A stretch of DNA of 64,000 bases. It comes from Iodobacter fluviatilis (GTDB taxonomy: Bacteria; Pseudomonadota; Gammaproteobacteria; Burkholderiales; Chitinibacteraceae). Made by a program: the position numbers and the translations under genes. Positions 8,283-17,837 of the stretch are shown one piece after another; the first letter of the stretch is position 1, and the number at the start of each line of letters is the position of its first letter. A model generated the notes under the pieces. That model saw nothing but the letters and a program-made list of their open reading frames with translations, was not told where the DNA came from and did not search any database. The stretch covers positions 248,001-312,000 of the forward strand of contig NZ_UGHR01000001.1 of NCBI RefSeq assembly GCF_900451195.1, given 5' to 3'.

Positions 8283-9248
8283 TTAGTTAACGCCGAGTAA
8301 TTTTTTGCTGGTTATAGAATCGCTTATTGATTGGCGACGGGTATCCCCACAGGCAACTTCGGCATTTGCACTGCGTATTTGTTTGATTGCAGATTCAAGA
8401 TGCTCAATTGATAGTTTTGCATCTAGGCTTAATGATTCAGCGTCGAGTAATGCTTTGGGTAGTGATAGGCGCATGCAGGTGCGGATTTCTCTTCCTGAAA
8501 AACCATCAGATAATTCACTGCAATTTTCAATTAACAGCCCCCGTTCACCTGCGATTGGTATGCCTTTTACAAGCATTCGATCCCACATTCGTTTTCGGGC
8601 TGCGAAATCAGGTAAATCAAATTTAATATGGTGGCTAATTCGGCTACGAAATGCCTCATCATAATTTTTTGCAAAATTTGTGGCAAAAATAGCGATGCCA
8701 TCAAATCGTTCTAATTCGATAAGAAGTGTAGATCGCATGGCATTCACTTCGTTATCTACTCCTTGTGTTACAGAGGAGAGGCGTTTGCCAAGGAGAGTAT
8801 CTGCCTCATCAAAAAAAATGACTGCACTACTTTCTCGAGCAGCTTCAAATGCAGCTTGAATATTTTTTGCAGTATCTCCCATAAATTTACTTTCTAACTC
8901 AGCAATGCCAAGTTGAATAAATGGTAAATCTAGGGTGCCTGCAAGGGCTTCTGCTGCAAGTGTTTTACCTGTGCCTGGTGGTCCATAAAAATTCAATATG
9001 GTACTCATGCCAAGTGGGTCGACCGACGAAAATCCCCAGTCACTATAAATTATTTTATGAAAACGCAGTTTCGCTAGGCACTCATCAAATTGAGTTTTTG
9101 TTGATTCTGCAAGAATAACATCCTTGTCCAATTTAAAATTAGCTTTCCTTGTTTGATAGTTGGACGTATTTGTTTTTTTTTGTTCTTCTTTTAATTTACC
9201 TCTGAAAGGCGCTTGAAGGCCACTTGAGTTACTCGATTCATGTTTCAT
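8283..9248 (-). CDS. AAA family ATPase of the stator operon
   Basis: A 321-residue cytoplasmic ATPase with one AAA module: Walker A GPPGTGKT (89-96), Walker B VIFFDEAD (143-150), sensor-1 Asn191 in IFATNF, and Arg201/Arg203 in AFRSRISHHIKF as arginine-finger candidates. The fold resembles the classical AAA clade (FtsH, VPS4, spastin-like), but there is no protease domain and only a short, polar, likely disordered N-terminal tail (1-40). Such ATPases remodel or unfold partner proteins as hexamers. The start overlaps the stop of the 49-residue membrane peptide by 4 bp (ATGA). In this operon it takes the place of the helicase or nuclease genes of known Zorya types. Confidence 0.85.
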   Translation of the reverse strand: MKHESSNSSGLQAPFRGKLKEEQKKTNTSNYQTRKANFKLDKDVILAESTKTQFDECLAKLRFHKIIYSDWGFSSVDPLGMSTILNFYGPPGTGKTLAAEALAGTLDLPFIQLGIAELESKFMGDTAKNIQAAFEAARESSAVIFFDEADTLLGKRLSSVTQGVDNEVNAMRSTLLIELERFDGIAIFATNFAKNYDEAFRSRISHHIKFDLPDFAARKRMWDRMLVKGIPIAGERGLLIENCSELSDGFSGREIRTCMRLSLPKALLDAESLSLDAKLSIEHLESAIKQIRSANAEVACGDTRRQSISDSITSKKLLGVN

Positions 9249-9394
9249 TTTTTTTCCATTGTGATTGTGTCTTGCACAGCATCCTTCTTAACTTTCTCAA
9301 TATACTTCCCCAATCCCACTGTTGAAATCACACCTGCTACAAATACAATTGCAAATGCGGCTAAGCTTTCTAGTGGGGAGTTGTTGTTCCCCAT
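9245..9394 (-). CDS. 49-residue single-pass membrane peptide, copy A
   Basis: A short gene beginning MGNNNSPLESLAAFAIVFVA and ending TITMEKK. A polar N-terminus is followed by a hydrophobic helix (about residues 11-28), then a Lys-rich tail. Its stop overlaps the ATG of the AAA ATPase (ATGA), so it heads the stator operon. A near-identical copy lies at 10592-10741. In the first 40 codons six bases differ and five of these changes are silent; the only residue change is Lys37 to Arg. This pattern shows selection on the protein. I do not recognise a family. It could be a membrane sensor or anchor for the ATPase. Confidence 0.75.
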   Translation of the reverse strand: MGNNNSPLESLAAFAIVFVAGVISTVGLGKYIEKVKKDAVQDTITMEKK

Positions 9395-9524
9395 TGCATT
9401 TCATTTACTTGAGTAAAATAGATAAAGTGATGATTAAAGTTAGTGTGAAGTTTTGTTTCACTTCATTTTCTAAAGCCAGTTGTAATTTGCTGGGGCTGAT
9501 GATGCGTAAGTGTGGCATCCAGTT
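9275..9524 (-). repeat. Segmental duplication, copy A (WYL 3' end plus membrane peptide)
   Basis: This segment and 10622-10876 share the same order: the end of a WYL gene, a short spacer, then the first 40 codons of the 49-residue peptide. The peptide part differs at only 6 of 120 bases, while the WYL tail and spacer have diverged more. The two copies are direct repeats flanking the coiled-coil membrane gene and the zinc-ribbon gene. Confidence 0.8.
9405..9524 (-). pseudogene. Decayed 3' end of a second WYL regulator gene
   Basis: On the minus strand this stretch reads NWMPHLRIISPSKLQLALEN and then EVKQNFT, matching the last residues of the WYL gene at 10784-11670 (WIPHVRIISPSELQLALEEE, then VKQYFTTA). 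An in-frame TGA stands directly before it and no upstream WYL sequence remains. It sits directly before peptide copy A, just as the intact WYL 3' end sits before peptide copy B. It is therefore the remnant of a duplicated WYL-peptide unit. Confidence 0.75.
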
Positions 9525-9538
9525 TCAATCATAGAAAT

Positions 9539-9736
9539 TCATTGTTGACCTTGAATAAATCGTGCTCTCGCCCATAAGCTTTCTATTTTCCCCGCTTCGC
9601 TATACTCCAATTTTTCATTTCCGCACTGTTTGCATTGCCTTTGTGTGGTTAAAATATCGCTGTTTTGCCAAATAACTTGGCACCAACCACAATTTTTACA
9701 GTATGTTTTTATGGCTTTATTTTGGGGGATAGGCAT
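9539..9736 (-). CDS. Small zinc-ribbon protein
   Basis: A 65-residue protein with two CxxC knuckles (CKNC and CKQC, about 20 residues apart), which should bind one zinc. Other parts are polar, with TTQRQCKQCGNEKLEY in the middle. The frame can open two codons earlier at a TTG, but ATG at 9736 is preferred. No known family is recognised. It lies between the coiled-coil membrane gene and the WYL remnant on the same strand, so it probably belongs with the 243-residue gene as a cassette. Its small size makes the call less sure than its neighbours. Confidence 0.6.
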   Translation of the reverse strand: MPIPQNKAIKTYCKNCGWCQVIWQNSDILTTQRQCKQCGNEKLEYSEAGKIESLWARARFIQGQQ

Positions 9737-9802
9737 TTTCAATCATTTTTTATAAAAATAATTAATATATTTTAGATATTTATTATATTTAGTTAGAGTG
9801 GT

Positions 9803-10534
9803 TTAAGCGTGTAAAGTCAGCCAGGCCCATGCTGCTAATAACAGCATGCTTAGTAAAAATAAAGCCATTGCACCATTAGGGCGGAGTACGCCGACGAAGC
9901 TAAATACGGTAGTAGCGATGCCTCTTTTGACGGTGCTTTTTGCCCGCCAGCTTTGCCACATTTTTAAACCACTCATTAGGCCCGCCCCTACAGCGCAGGA
10001 TACTAAAATAATTCGGAATAAGATAAAGGGGTCAAGTTGACCGATTGTGATTTTTTTATAAACAAAGCCAATAACGGCCATCAGAAGTGCGGAAGAGCCT
10101 GAGATGGCTAAATTGGTAAAGAGCATTTTTCGGCTTTTAATGGTGGCGTCTTCTAGCTCAGTCTTAAGCAATGAAACTTTCTCATTAATTAAAGACGAAG
10201 TTTCATCTTTAATTTTAAGGATGCGCTGATCAATTTCATCACCTATTTTTTTTGAGGCGTAATTAACTATTTCTATAATGTCATCTTTGGTCATTGATCG
10301 TTGATTATGAATCTCATCAGACAGATCCTTGATATTTTTACTCAAGGTGTTTCCTGCGTTTGCAACTACAGAGTGCAGCTCAACACTTGCTTTTCCTATG
10401 GTGGCCTCAAGGCGATCGGCCGCTTGTGAAACGCTATCATCAATGGCGGGTTTAAGACTATTTGTTACAGTTCTGTTTAGTGCGCTTTCAATTTGGCCTA
10501 GCTCTTCTTTTAAATCGACATTAAAAAATGACAT
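9803..10534 (-). CDS. Coiled-coil membrane protein of unknown function
   Basis: A 243-residue protein. Residues 1-135 are predicted helical and rich in Ile, Asp, Lys and Ser heptad-like spacing (for example DQRILKIKDETSSLINEKVS). Three hydrophobic segments follow at about 138-159, 168-190 and 221-241. There is no catalytic motif and no signal peptide, so the long N-terminal coil most likely faces the cytoplasm. It follows membrane-peptide copy B by 57 bp and precedes the zinc-ribbon gene. I do not recognise the family. The layout, a long coil plus membrane anchor, is compatible with a sensor or membrane-acting effector in a defence cassette, but that is inference from location. Confidence 0.65.
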   Translation of the reverse strand: MSFFNVDLKEELGQIESALNRTVTNSLKPAIDDSVSQAADRLEATIGKASVELHSVVANAGNTLSKNIKDLSDEIHNQRSMTKDDIIEIVNYASKKIGDEIDQRILKIKDETSSLINEKVSLLKTELEDATIKSRKMLFTNLAISGSSALLMAVIGFVYKKITIGQLDPFILFRIILVSCAVGAGLMSGLKMWQSWRAKSTVKRGIATTVFSFVGVLRPNGAMALFLLSMLLLAAWAWLTLHA

Positions 10535-10591
10535 GATTTCTTTTTCTCTAATAATTTGGTATTTCTGTAATAGTTGTTAATTTAATTGTGT

Positions 10592-10741
10592 TCAATAGCT
10601 ATGATTTTCTTGCTCCTCCTTCACGGCATCCCTCTTAACCTTCTCAATATACTTCCCCAATCCCACTGTCGAAATTACACCTGCTACAAATACAATTGCA
10701 AATGCGGCTAAGCTTTCTAGTGGGGAGTTGTTGTTGCCCAT
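10592..10741 (-). CDS. 49-residue single-pass membrane peptide, copy B
   Basis: Encodes MGNNNSPLESLAAFAIVFVA, a conserved segment to residue 40, then a different tail, KEEQENHSY. The first 40 residues match copy A at 9245-9394 except Lys37, which is Arg here. It starts 43 bp after the WYL gene and lies upstream of the 243-residue coiled-coil protein, so each copy precedes a different set of genes. This suggests that the peptide is a modular first gene, perhaps an anchor or signalling element, used by two systems. The gene is too short for automatic gene calling and is easily missed. Confidence 0.72.
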   Translation of the reverse strand: MGNNNSPLESLAAFAIVFVAGVISTVGLGKYIEKVKRDAVKEEQENHSY

Positions 10742-10876
10742 GGTATTTCCTTTATCATGTTTAATTTTGCGAAGGCTAAATATTTAAGCCGTTGTGAAAT
10801 ATTGCTTCACTTCTTCTTCTAAAGCCAGTTGCAATTCGCTAGGGCTGATGATGCGCACATGCGGTATCCAATACCT
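10622..10876 (-). repeat. Segmental duplication, copy B (WYL 3' end plus membrane peptide)
   Basis: Partner of the direct repeat at 9275-9524. The WYL part here is in a long reading frame (the C-terminal half of the regulator), so this is the better preserved copy. Confidence 0.8.
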
Positions 10877-11670
10877 AATGAGCGGGAGTATTTGATTGGC
10901 GTGGCTGATGTGGCTGCTAATAATCAGGCTGCCGTTTTCTAATTGTTTGACAGTTTCCTGTTGTGGAAATAGTTTTCTGCGTAAAAAGTAATAGGCTATT
11001 TGTGGTGCTACGGTGAGGAGGACTTCGGTTTTATCGCGGCTATACCAAATGTCTTCATTGCTTTCTATTTCTGCCTGTATTTCTGTGCTTGGCGTGAAGG
11101 TATCGTTGCTGATGCTTAATTGGCTAATACGGCTAAAGGTAAAGGCTTTTAGTTGTTGATTTTCTGTGGCCGCTAGATACCAGATTCCTTTGCTATTGAC
11201 TAAGCGATAGGGCATTAAGGTGCGTGGTTTACCGGCGTAGCTGAGCTGGCAAATACGTTGCCGCTGTACGCTTCATCTAGCTGAATAAACTGGCTATCGT
11301 GGGGCTTGGGCTCTTCGTAATGATGGCCTTTGATGAGGTAGCTGCTATGCGTCAAGGTATCGAGCAGGGCAACCAGAAAGCGCTGGCTGGCATTGGGGAA
11401 TAGCTGATCGACACCTGTAAGTCTGGCAAAGGACTCTAGGTCTTTAGAGGTCAGCTTACCTCGATAGGCGGTCGCAATTTGGTAGCGACCATCTTCTAGT
11501 TTGTTGACAATACCGCCTAGGCGATTTAAATCACGGTAGATGGTACGTTCGCTCACTTTAAATTCATCGGCAAGGGCTTGCCTGCTTAATGCGTCGCCTA
11601 AATTAAGTTTGAGCAAAATGGCGGCAATTCTGAATGCTAGGGTTTCATGCTCTGAGTTTACGACTTTCAT
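10784..11670 (-). pseudogene. WYL-domain HTH regulator, broken by a frameshift near 11260
   Basis: Two frames together give one regulator of about 295 residues. The first part (11670 down to 11215) holds a DeoR-type winged helix (ALADEFKVSERTIYRDL). It then loses register after QLDEAY. Read in the other frame, the sequence before 11215 continues as QLSYAGKPRTLMPYRLV and then GIWYLAA, the start of a WYL domain, followed by the C-terminal domain to 10784. A single missing base at about 11262-11267 explains both frames. The ATG at 11215 overlapping the first stop (TAATG) could restart translation, so two polypeptides are possible. WYL regulators are common repressors of phage-defence loci. It could be a real mutation, a phase-variation event or a sequencing error. 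Confidence 0.78.
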
Positions 11671-11868
11671 TGTTTGACTGCTTTTATATAGGTAGTGATT
11701 GCTTTTGATTTTTTTTTGGTGCGAAGCTTACACATGTTCGTCATATTTTGCGATGTTTATGTCATAGTTCATATGGGTAATTAAAACATAGCCTGCTGAC
11801 AGGGCATGGCAGTGGATTAAGCTTAGAAAAAAAGAAGTCGAGGATGGAGTAAGGGAGTCTTGAGGCGT

Positions 11869-11901
11869 AAAAAAACCGCCATCATTGGATGGCGGTTTTT
11901 T
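11869..11901 (-). terminator. Terminator downstream of the ydgA-like gene
   Basis: Stem CCGCCATC (11876-11883) and GATGGCGG (11888-11895) with a 4-base loop, flanked by A7 and T6. It works in both directions. On the minus strand it ends transcription from 11914-13383. The rest of the 243-bp gap to the WYL start shows two GTCATA direct repeats near 11748 and 11781, but no gene. Confidence 0.85.
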
Positions 11902-11913
11902 GTGGGCTAAAGC

Positions 11914-13383
11914 TTATTGCTCATTAACAGATTCTGCAGGCTGTTGCCAGGGCAGCGGTACATTGATGCCATTGAGCGTGAAAGCGCCTTTTTCCAGCGA
12001 TGCTTTGGCAGAGAGCAGGCCGTTTTCGCTGCGGATCAGGTTTTGATCGGTGAGCTTATTGATCTGGCCTTCTACAAATTGCCCTGCCAGATAGTCGAGA
12101 TCGTCTGCTGCTACGCCGCTGTCTGGCCCGCCAAACATATTGCGGGCTTGCCACATCACCATGGTTTCGATCACTTTGCGTGGTACAGAGAAATCGGCTC
12201 TGGCGTGAAGTTTACTTACAAATTCGACCGGTTTATCCAAGTCTTCAGGCTTAAAGCCTTTGAGGCCTACTTCGGTGGTAAAGCGGATTGAGCCATCAGG
12301 CAGTTTAACGTCAAACTTTTTAATAGCCAGCAGCGGGTCGTGCGTGAGCAGTGGCATGCCATGTGTTTTAACCAGTTTAACCAGCTCGCCGGAGAACTCA
12401 TCACGCTTCAGTTGTTTTTTCTGGAGTGCGGTAAATTCATCTGCCAGCTTTGCAAGCGTTGGGCCGTGTAAATGGCTGGCAGTGGCTTGTAGCTCGGCAG
12501 GGCCATAGGGCTGATCGTCGAGAATTAAGCGGGCAAGGTTGATATTTGCGCCGCCGTTAATATACTCGCCATCTTCTGCAATATTGCCTGCGTATTTCAG
12601 GTTTTCTAATTTAAGCTTAATCGGCGTACCTTCCGATAGCTGCATATTAAAACCGGCCAGATTGGCGTTGGTTGTACCCAGCATCACGCCGGTTTTACCG
12701 CGAATATGATCAAAGCCAAAGCTTAAATCATTAAAGGCAAAGGAGAGTTTGCCCTTGGCCTCCCCGGATAAACCCGGTGCATTGGCAATGAGTTTTACGC
12801 TGTTGAAATCACCACCATAATTAAGTGTGGCATCAAAGCCTTTCCATTTGGCTTTTACGCCGGAAATGGCTTCTTCATAATCAAAGCTGGGTACTTTTAC
12901 AGATATAACACCATCGTCATTAAAGCCAATTCTGTTTTCAATATGAATGGGCTTTTGTGTGCCAAAGAATTGGGTTAAAAACTTTTGTGTTTCCGGGGAA
13001 AAAACAAATTCAGATTCAACCACTGCTTTATATGGGCGCAGATTAAAGCTGCTTAGCAGTGGGAAGGGGCCGTGCTTAATATGCTGGGTATAGGTCACTT
13101 CAAATTTAGGCAGCTCAGTGCCTGCACGCTCAATAAAAAAGCGATAAAGCTCAGGATTAAGCAATAGCGTGGTTTTTTCGTTGGAGCTAAACCAGCCAGG
13201 CTGATATTCACGATTTTTTACAATAAAGTAGGGCAGGCTGCTTAGCCATTCATGCTGCTTTTGCAGTGTTTTTTCAGCGGCTTTCCCAGCTACATAGGCA
13301 CCGCCAATATAGGCTGTGGACAGGATGGCGGCTGTGATTGCACTACCCAGTAATACTTTACGTTTCACCATTGTCTCCGACAT
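11914..13383 (-). CDS. YdgA family (DUF945) protein
   Basis: A 489-residue protein with an N-terminal membrane anchor (about residues 9-28, LLGSAITAAILSTAYIGG) followed by a large exported domain. The opening motif ending in YFIVKNREYQPGWFSSNEKT, with ELPKFEVTYTQHIKHGPFP after it, is typical of the DUF945/YdgA family, whose function is poorly known. The C-terminal region has alternating beta-like stretches. Start choice is uncertain: an ATG four codons later (13371) has GGAG close before it. It is on the minus strand after purB, with a terminator after it, and does not belong to the accessory island. Confidence 0.75.
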   Translation of the reverse strand: MSETMVKRKVLLGSAITAAILSTAYIGGAYVAGKAAEKTLQKQHEWLSSLPYFIVKNREYQPGWFSSNEKTTLLLNPELYRFFIERAGTELPKFEVTYTQHIKHGPFPLLSSFNLRPYKAVVESEFVFSPETQKFLTQFFGTQKPIHIENRIGFNDDGVISVKVPSFDYEEAISGVKAKWKGFDATLNYGGDFNSVKLIANAPGLSGEAKGKLSFAFNDLSFGFDHIRGKTGVMLGTTNANLAGFNMQLSEGTPIKLKLENLKYAGNIAEDGEYINGGANINLARLILDDQPYGPAELQATASHLHGPTLAKLADEFTALQKKQLKRDEFSGELVKLVKTHGMPLLTHDPLLAIKKFDVKLPDGSIRFTTEVGLKGFKPEDLDKPVEFVSKLHARADFSVPRKVIETMVMWQARNMFGGPDSGVAADDLDYLAGQFVEGQINKLTDQNLIRSENGLLSAKASLEKGAFTLNGINVPLPWQQPAESVNEQ

Positions 13384-13435
13384 TCAATATCGTGCCTCGC
13401 GCATCAAAAAGGCGTTTCAGATGCAAGCTTGGCAG

Positions 13436-13460
13436 AAAAACGGGCGCTTGTGGCGCCCGT
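13436..13460 (-). terminator. Terminator downstream of purB
   Basis: Stem ACGGGCGC and GCGCCCGT with loop TTGTG, followed on the minus strand by TTTTT. It lies 12 bp after the purB stop. Confidence 0.8.
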
Positions 13461-13472
13461 TAAGATTGGATT

Positions 13473-15178
<1,706 letters not shown>

Positions 15179-16027
15179 ATGAATACTGAAATTACAGCAG
15201 ACTGGCAAAATTGGATTGTTGAAAATCTGGCTAGGGGCTGCGTACCACAATCATTAGTCGAGGTGATGGCAGGAAAAGGGTTTGACCCGATTTTTGCCAA
15301 TGCCATTGTTTTTCATTTTTCTAATTTGTCAGCGCAAACGACAGCGGCCGTGCCAAGCGCGGCTTATGTGGCTGAGCGCCCCCGTTTTCCGATGGAAGGC
15401 GGGGTTATTCAAACGCATGACCGTGCTGTTCGGGTGAGCGCCAGAGTGAATAAGCCGGTTGTGGCGATTCTAGATGATGTCTTATCACTGGAGGAGTGCG
15501 ATGAGCTGGTGCGTTTATCCAAGAGCAAGTTAAAGCGTTCGACGATTGTTGATCCGCAAACCGGCGCAGAAGAAGTGATCGATGATCGCAGCAGCTACGG
15601 TACTTTTTTTACGGTGAATGAAAATGAGTTTATTGCCAGGCTGGATCGCCGTATTGCCGACGTCATGCACTGGCCGATTGAAAACGGCGAAGGTATGCAA
15701 ATTTTAAATTACAAAATCGGCGGCGAATATAAGCCGCACTTCGATTATTTCCCCGTTGCCGATAAAGGCAGTCAGGTGCATTTAAAAAATGGCGGCCAGC
15801 GTGTATCCACACTTGTAATGTATTTAAATGATGTGGATGAAGGCGGTGAAACGATTTTCCCAGAGCTGGGGCTTGCCGTTGCGCCAAAAAAAGGCTCGGC
15901 CGTTTATTTTGAATACTGTAATAGCCAAAGCCAGACCGACCCTCTTACTTTGCACGGTGGTAATCCGGTCAGGAAAGGCGAAAAGTGGATTGCCACTAAA
16001 TGGATGCGCCAGGGGCGGTTTGGCTGA
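15179..16027 (+). CDS. 2-oxoglutarate/Fe(II) oxygenase of the prolyl 4-hydroxylase family
   Basis: A 282-residue protein. The first 90 residues are a poorly conserved N-terminal part; the catalytic P4Hc domain runs from about 95. The iron ligands are His187 and Asp189 (YKPHFDYF) and His259 (TLHGG), with Lys269 (GEKWIATKW) as the 2-oxoglutarate-binding residue. RVSTLVMYLNDVDEGGETIF is characteristic of bacterial prolyl hydroxylases. Its substrate is unknown; related bacterial enzymes hydroxylate prolines in proteins such as EF-Tu. No signal peptide, so cytoplasmic. Transcribed alone, with GGGGCG before the ATG. Confidence 0.88.
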   Translation: MNTEITADWQNWIVENLARGCVPQSLVEVMAGKGFDPIFANAIVFHFSNLSAQTTAAVPSAAYVAERPRFPMEGGVIQTHDRAVRVSARVNKPVVAILDDVLSLEECDELVRLSKSKLKRSTIVDPQTGAEEVIDDRSSYGTFFTVNENEFIARLDRRIADVMHWPIENGEGMQILNYKIGGEYKPHFDYFPVADKGSQVHLKNGGQRVSTLVMYLNDVDEGGETIFPELGLAVAPKKGSAVYFEYCNSQSQTDPLTLHGGNPVRKGEKWIATKWMRQGRFG

Positions 16028-16065
16028 TGGGAGTTAGGGGGCGTACATAGCCGCGAAAATTCCAT

Positions 16066-16195
16066 CCAAAACCCAAGTCTTGAAACACAGAGGGCACAGA
16101 TAACACGGAGCATCACGGAGAAAACCTAGCTTTCCCGTATGTCTTTCTCCGTGTTCTCCCTTTTCTCCATGGTTTAAGATTTGGGTTTTATGCTG
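16066..16195. repeat. Long imperfect inverted repeat, CACGGAG/CACAGAG family, copy 2
   Basis: About 130 bp. The arm AAAACCCAAGTCTTGAAAC at the left is mirrored at the right by GGTTTAAGATTTGGGTTTT. Inside, CACGGAGAAA is mirrored by TTTCTCCGTG. It lies in the gap between the convergent oxygenase and cysteine synthase-like genes and has no coding potential. It resembles MITE-like or intergenic palindromes, and related sequences lie at 2556-2612 and 22792-22850. Confidence 0.65.
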
Positions 16196-16238
16196 AGGTG
16201 GCGTTTTCCGTAGCTAAGTACCAGCTGCTACTTCAGCC

Positions 16239-17372
16239 TTAGCCTTGATCTGCCCGCCGTAAATTCAGCGTTTCGCCTTGCCCGGTAATCGCTTTGAGCT
16301 GCTCCAGCCAGGGCTGAATATCAATCCCCCTTTCTGCCAGCCATGCATCGTTGTAATAAGAATGCGCATAGCGCTCTCCGCTGTCGCAAAGCAGGGTCAC
16401 AATGCTGCCACTTTGCCCTGCAGCTTTCATTTCTAAAGCCAAAGCCAGCACGCCAGCTAAATTACAGCCAGTAGACCCGCCTACTCTGCGGCCTAGTTTT
16501 TCTGCCAGCCAGCGTGTTGCAGCAATCGACAGCGCATCGGGTACTTGAAACATACTGTCTATCACTGCAGGAATAAAAGACGCTTCAACTTTAGGGCGGC
16601 CAATGCCTTCAATTAAAGAACCGCAATGCAAGCTTAAGCTGCGATCCTTGCTGCAAAAGGCATCAAAAAATACCGAGTTATCCGGGTCCACACAGGCAAT
16701 TTTTGTGCTGTGCTGGCGATAACGCACATAGCGCCCAAGGGTGGCAGATGTGCCGCCCGTGCCGCAGCTGGCAACAATCCATTGTGGGATCGGGTGAGGC
16801 TCTAATGCCATCTGTGCAAAAATAGATTCGGCAATATTGTTATTGGCCCGCCAATCGGTTGCGCGCTCTGCGTAAGTAAACTGATCCATAAAGTGGCCAC
16901 CGGTTTCTGCGGCAAGCCTGAGTGATTCACTGTGTAAGGTGGTTGGATCATCAACCAGATGGCAGCGCCCGCCATAAAAAGTAATGGCTGCAATTTTTTC
17001 GGGGCTGGTGGAGGCTGGCATAACCGCAATAAAGGGCAGGCCTAATAGCCGTGCAAAATATGCTTCTGAAATTGCGGTTGAGCCGCTGGATGCTTCAATG
17101 ACTGTGCTTTGGGCATGGATCCAGCCATTTGCAAGGGCGTATAAAAATAATGAGCGGGCTAAGCGATGCTTTAAGCTACCCGTTGGATGGCTGGATTCAT
17201 CTTTTAAATAGAAATCGATGCTAGGAAAACCCGGTAAATCGAGCGGGATTAAATGGGTATCTGCAGAGCGGTTAAAATCGGCTTCAATCGTGCGAATAGC
17301 ACGGGCAACCCAAGTGCGGCTATTAGTCATATGCGTCATTACTTTGGTGCGAAAGATATCAGAGCATTTCAT
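16239..17372 (-). CDS. PLP-dependent cysteine synthase family enzyme
   Basis: A 377-residue fold-type II PLP enzyme. The Lys in [11 protein letters not shown] is the Schiff-base lysine, [12 protein letters not shown] binds the cofactor carboxylate, and [15 protein letters not shown] is the phosphate-binding glycine loop. Family members include cysteine synthase and L-cysteine desulfhydrase (Cds1-like). The sequence around the active site is closer to Cds1-type proteins than to CysK or CysM, but I cannot fix the reaction. Alternative ATGs lie 11 and 14 codons inside, and the family core starts at SRTWV. It is monocistronic on the minus strand. Confidence 0.72.
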   Translation of the reverse strand: MKCSDIFRTKVMTHMTNSRTWVARAIRTIEADFNRSADTHLIPLDLPGFPSIDFYLKDESSHPTGSLKHRLARSLFLYALANGWIHAQSTVIEASSGSTAISEAYFARLLGLPFIAVMPASTSPEKIAAITFYGGRCHLVDDPTTLHSESLRLAAETGGHFMDQFTYAERATDWRANNNIAESIFAQMALEPHPIPQWIVASCGTGGTSATLGRYVRYRQHSTKIACVDPDNSVFFDAFCSKDRSLSLHCGSLIEGIGRPKVEASFIPAVIDSMFQVPDALSIAATRWLAEKLGRRVGGSTGCNLAGVLALALEMKAAGQSGSIVTLLCDSGERYAHSYYNDAWLAERGIDIQPWLEQLKAITGQGETLNLRRADQG

Positions 17373-17444
17373 GGGGGGCGCTCTGGTTCAAGCAAAAAAT
17401 GCGGGCAGGGCAAATAAAGTTTTAAGAGTATGCGGGGCAGGCAT

Positions 17445-17470
17445 AAAAAAAGGCACCAGCGGTGCCTTTT
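17445..17470 (-). terminator. Terminator downstream of the comEA-like gene
   Basis: Stem AAGGCACC and GGTGCCTT with loop AGC, flanked by A-rich and T-rich runs so that it works on the minus strand. It lies just after the comEA-like stop. Confidence 0.8.
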
Positions 17471-17486
17471 GTACTGAATTGTGAGC

Positions 17487-17837
17487 TTATTTTTTAGCAG
17501 GCTGACTGGCTTTCATGGCTGCTTTCGATGCCGCTGCAGCGGCAGGTTTTTCGGCCTTGGCCGGGGCTGCTGTAGCTGCTGCTTTACCGCCAACAGAAAT
17601 CTCGCCTTTTACTTTGTTGTAAACACCATCTTTAATGCCGGGTACTTTTTTAAGGTCTTCAGCGCTCTTAAAGGGGCCATTTTTGCTGCGATATTCAATA
17701 ATTGCTTTTGCTTTGGCTGGGCCAAAACCATTCACTGCTTCCAGTTGTTCCTGGCTGGCAGTGTTAATATCTACCGCAGCAAGCGTCATACCGTGCAGTG
17801 CAAATGCACCGAGTAATGCGATTAGCCATTTCTTCAT
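17487..17837 (-). CDS. ComEA-like helix-hairpin-helix DNA-binding protein
   Basis: A 116-residue protein with a signal peptide (MKKWLIALLGAFALHGMTLA) and a helix-hairpin-helix domain: VDINTASQEQLEAVNGFGPA, GFGPAKAKAIIEYR and VPGIKDGVYNKVKG. This is the single-domain secreted ComEA type that binds incoming DNA in the periplasm during natural transformation. The C-terminus is an Ala/Lys-rich low-complexity tail (from about residue 84). No other competence gene is in the window. Confidence 0.85.
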   Translation of the reverse strand: MKKWLIALLGAFALHGMTLAAVDINTASQEQLEAVNGFGPAKAKAIIEYRSKNGPFKSAEDLKKVPGIKDGVYNKVKGEISVGGKAAATAAPAKAEKPAAAAASKAAMKASQPAKK

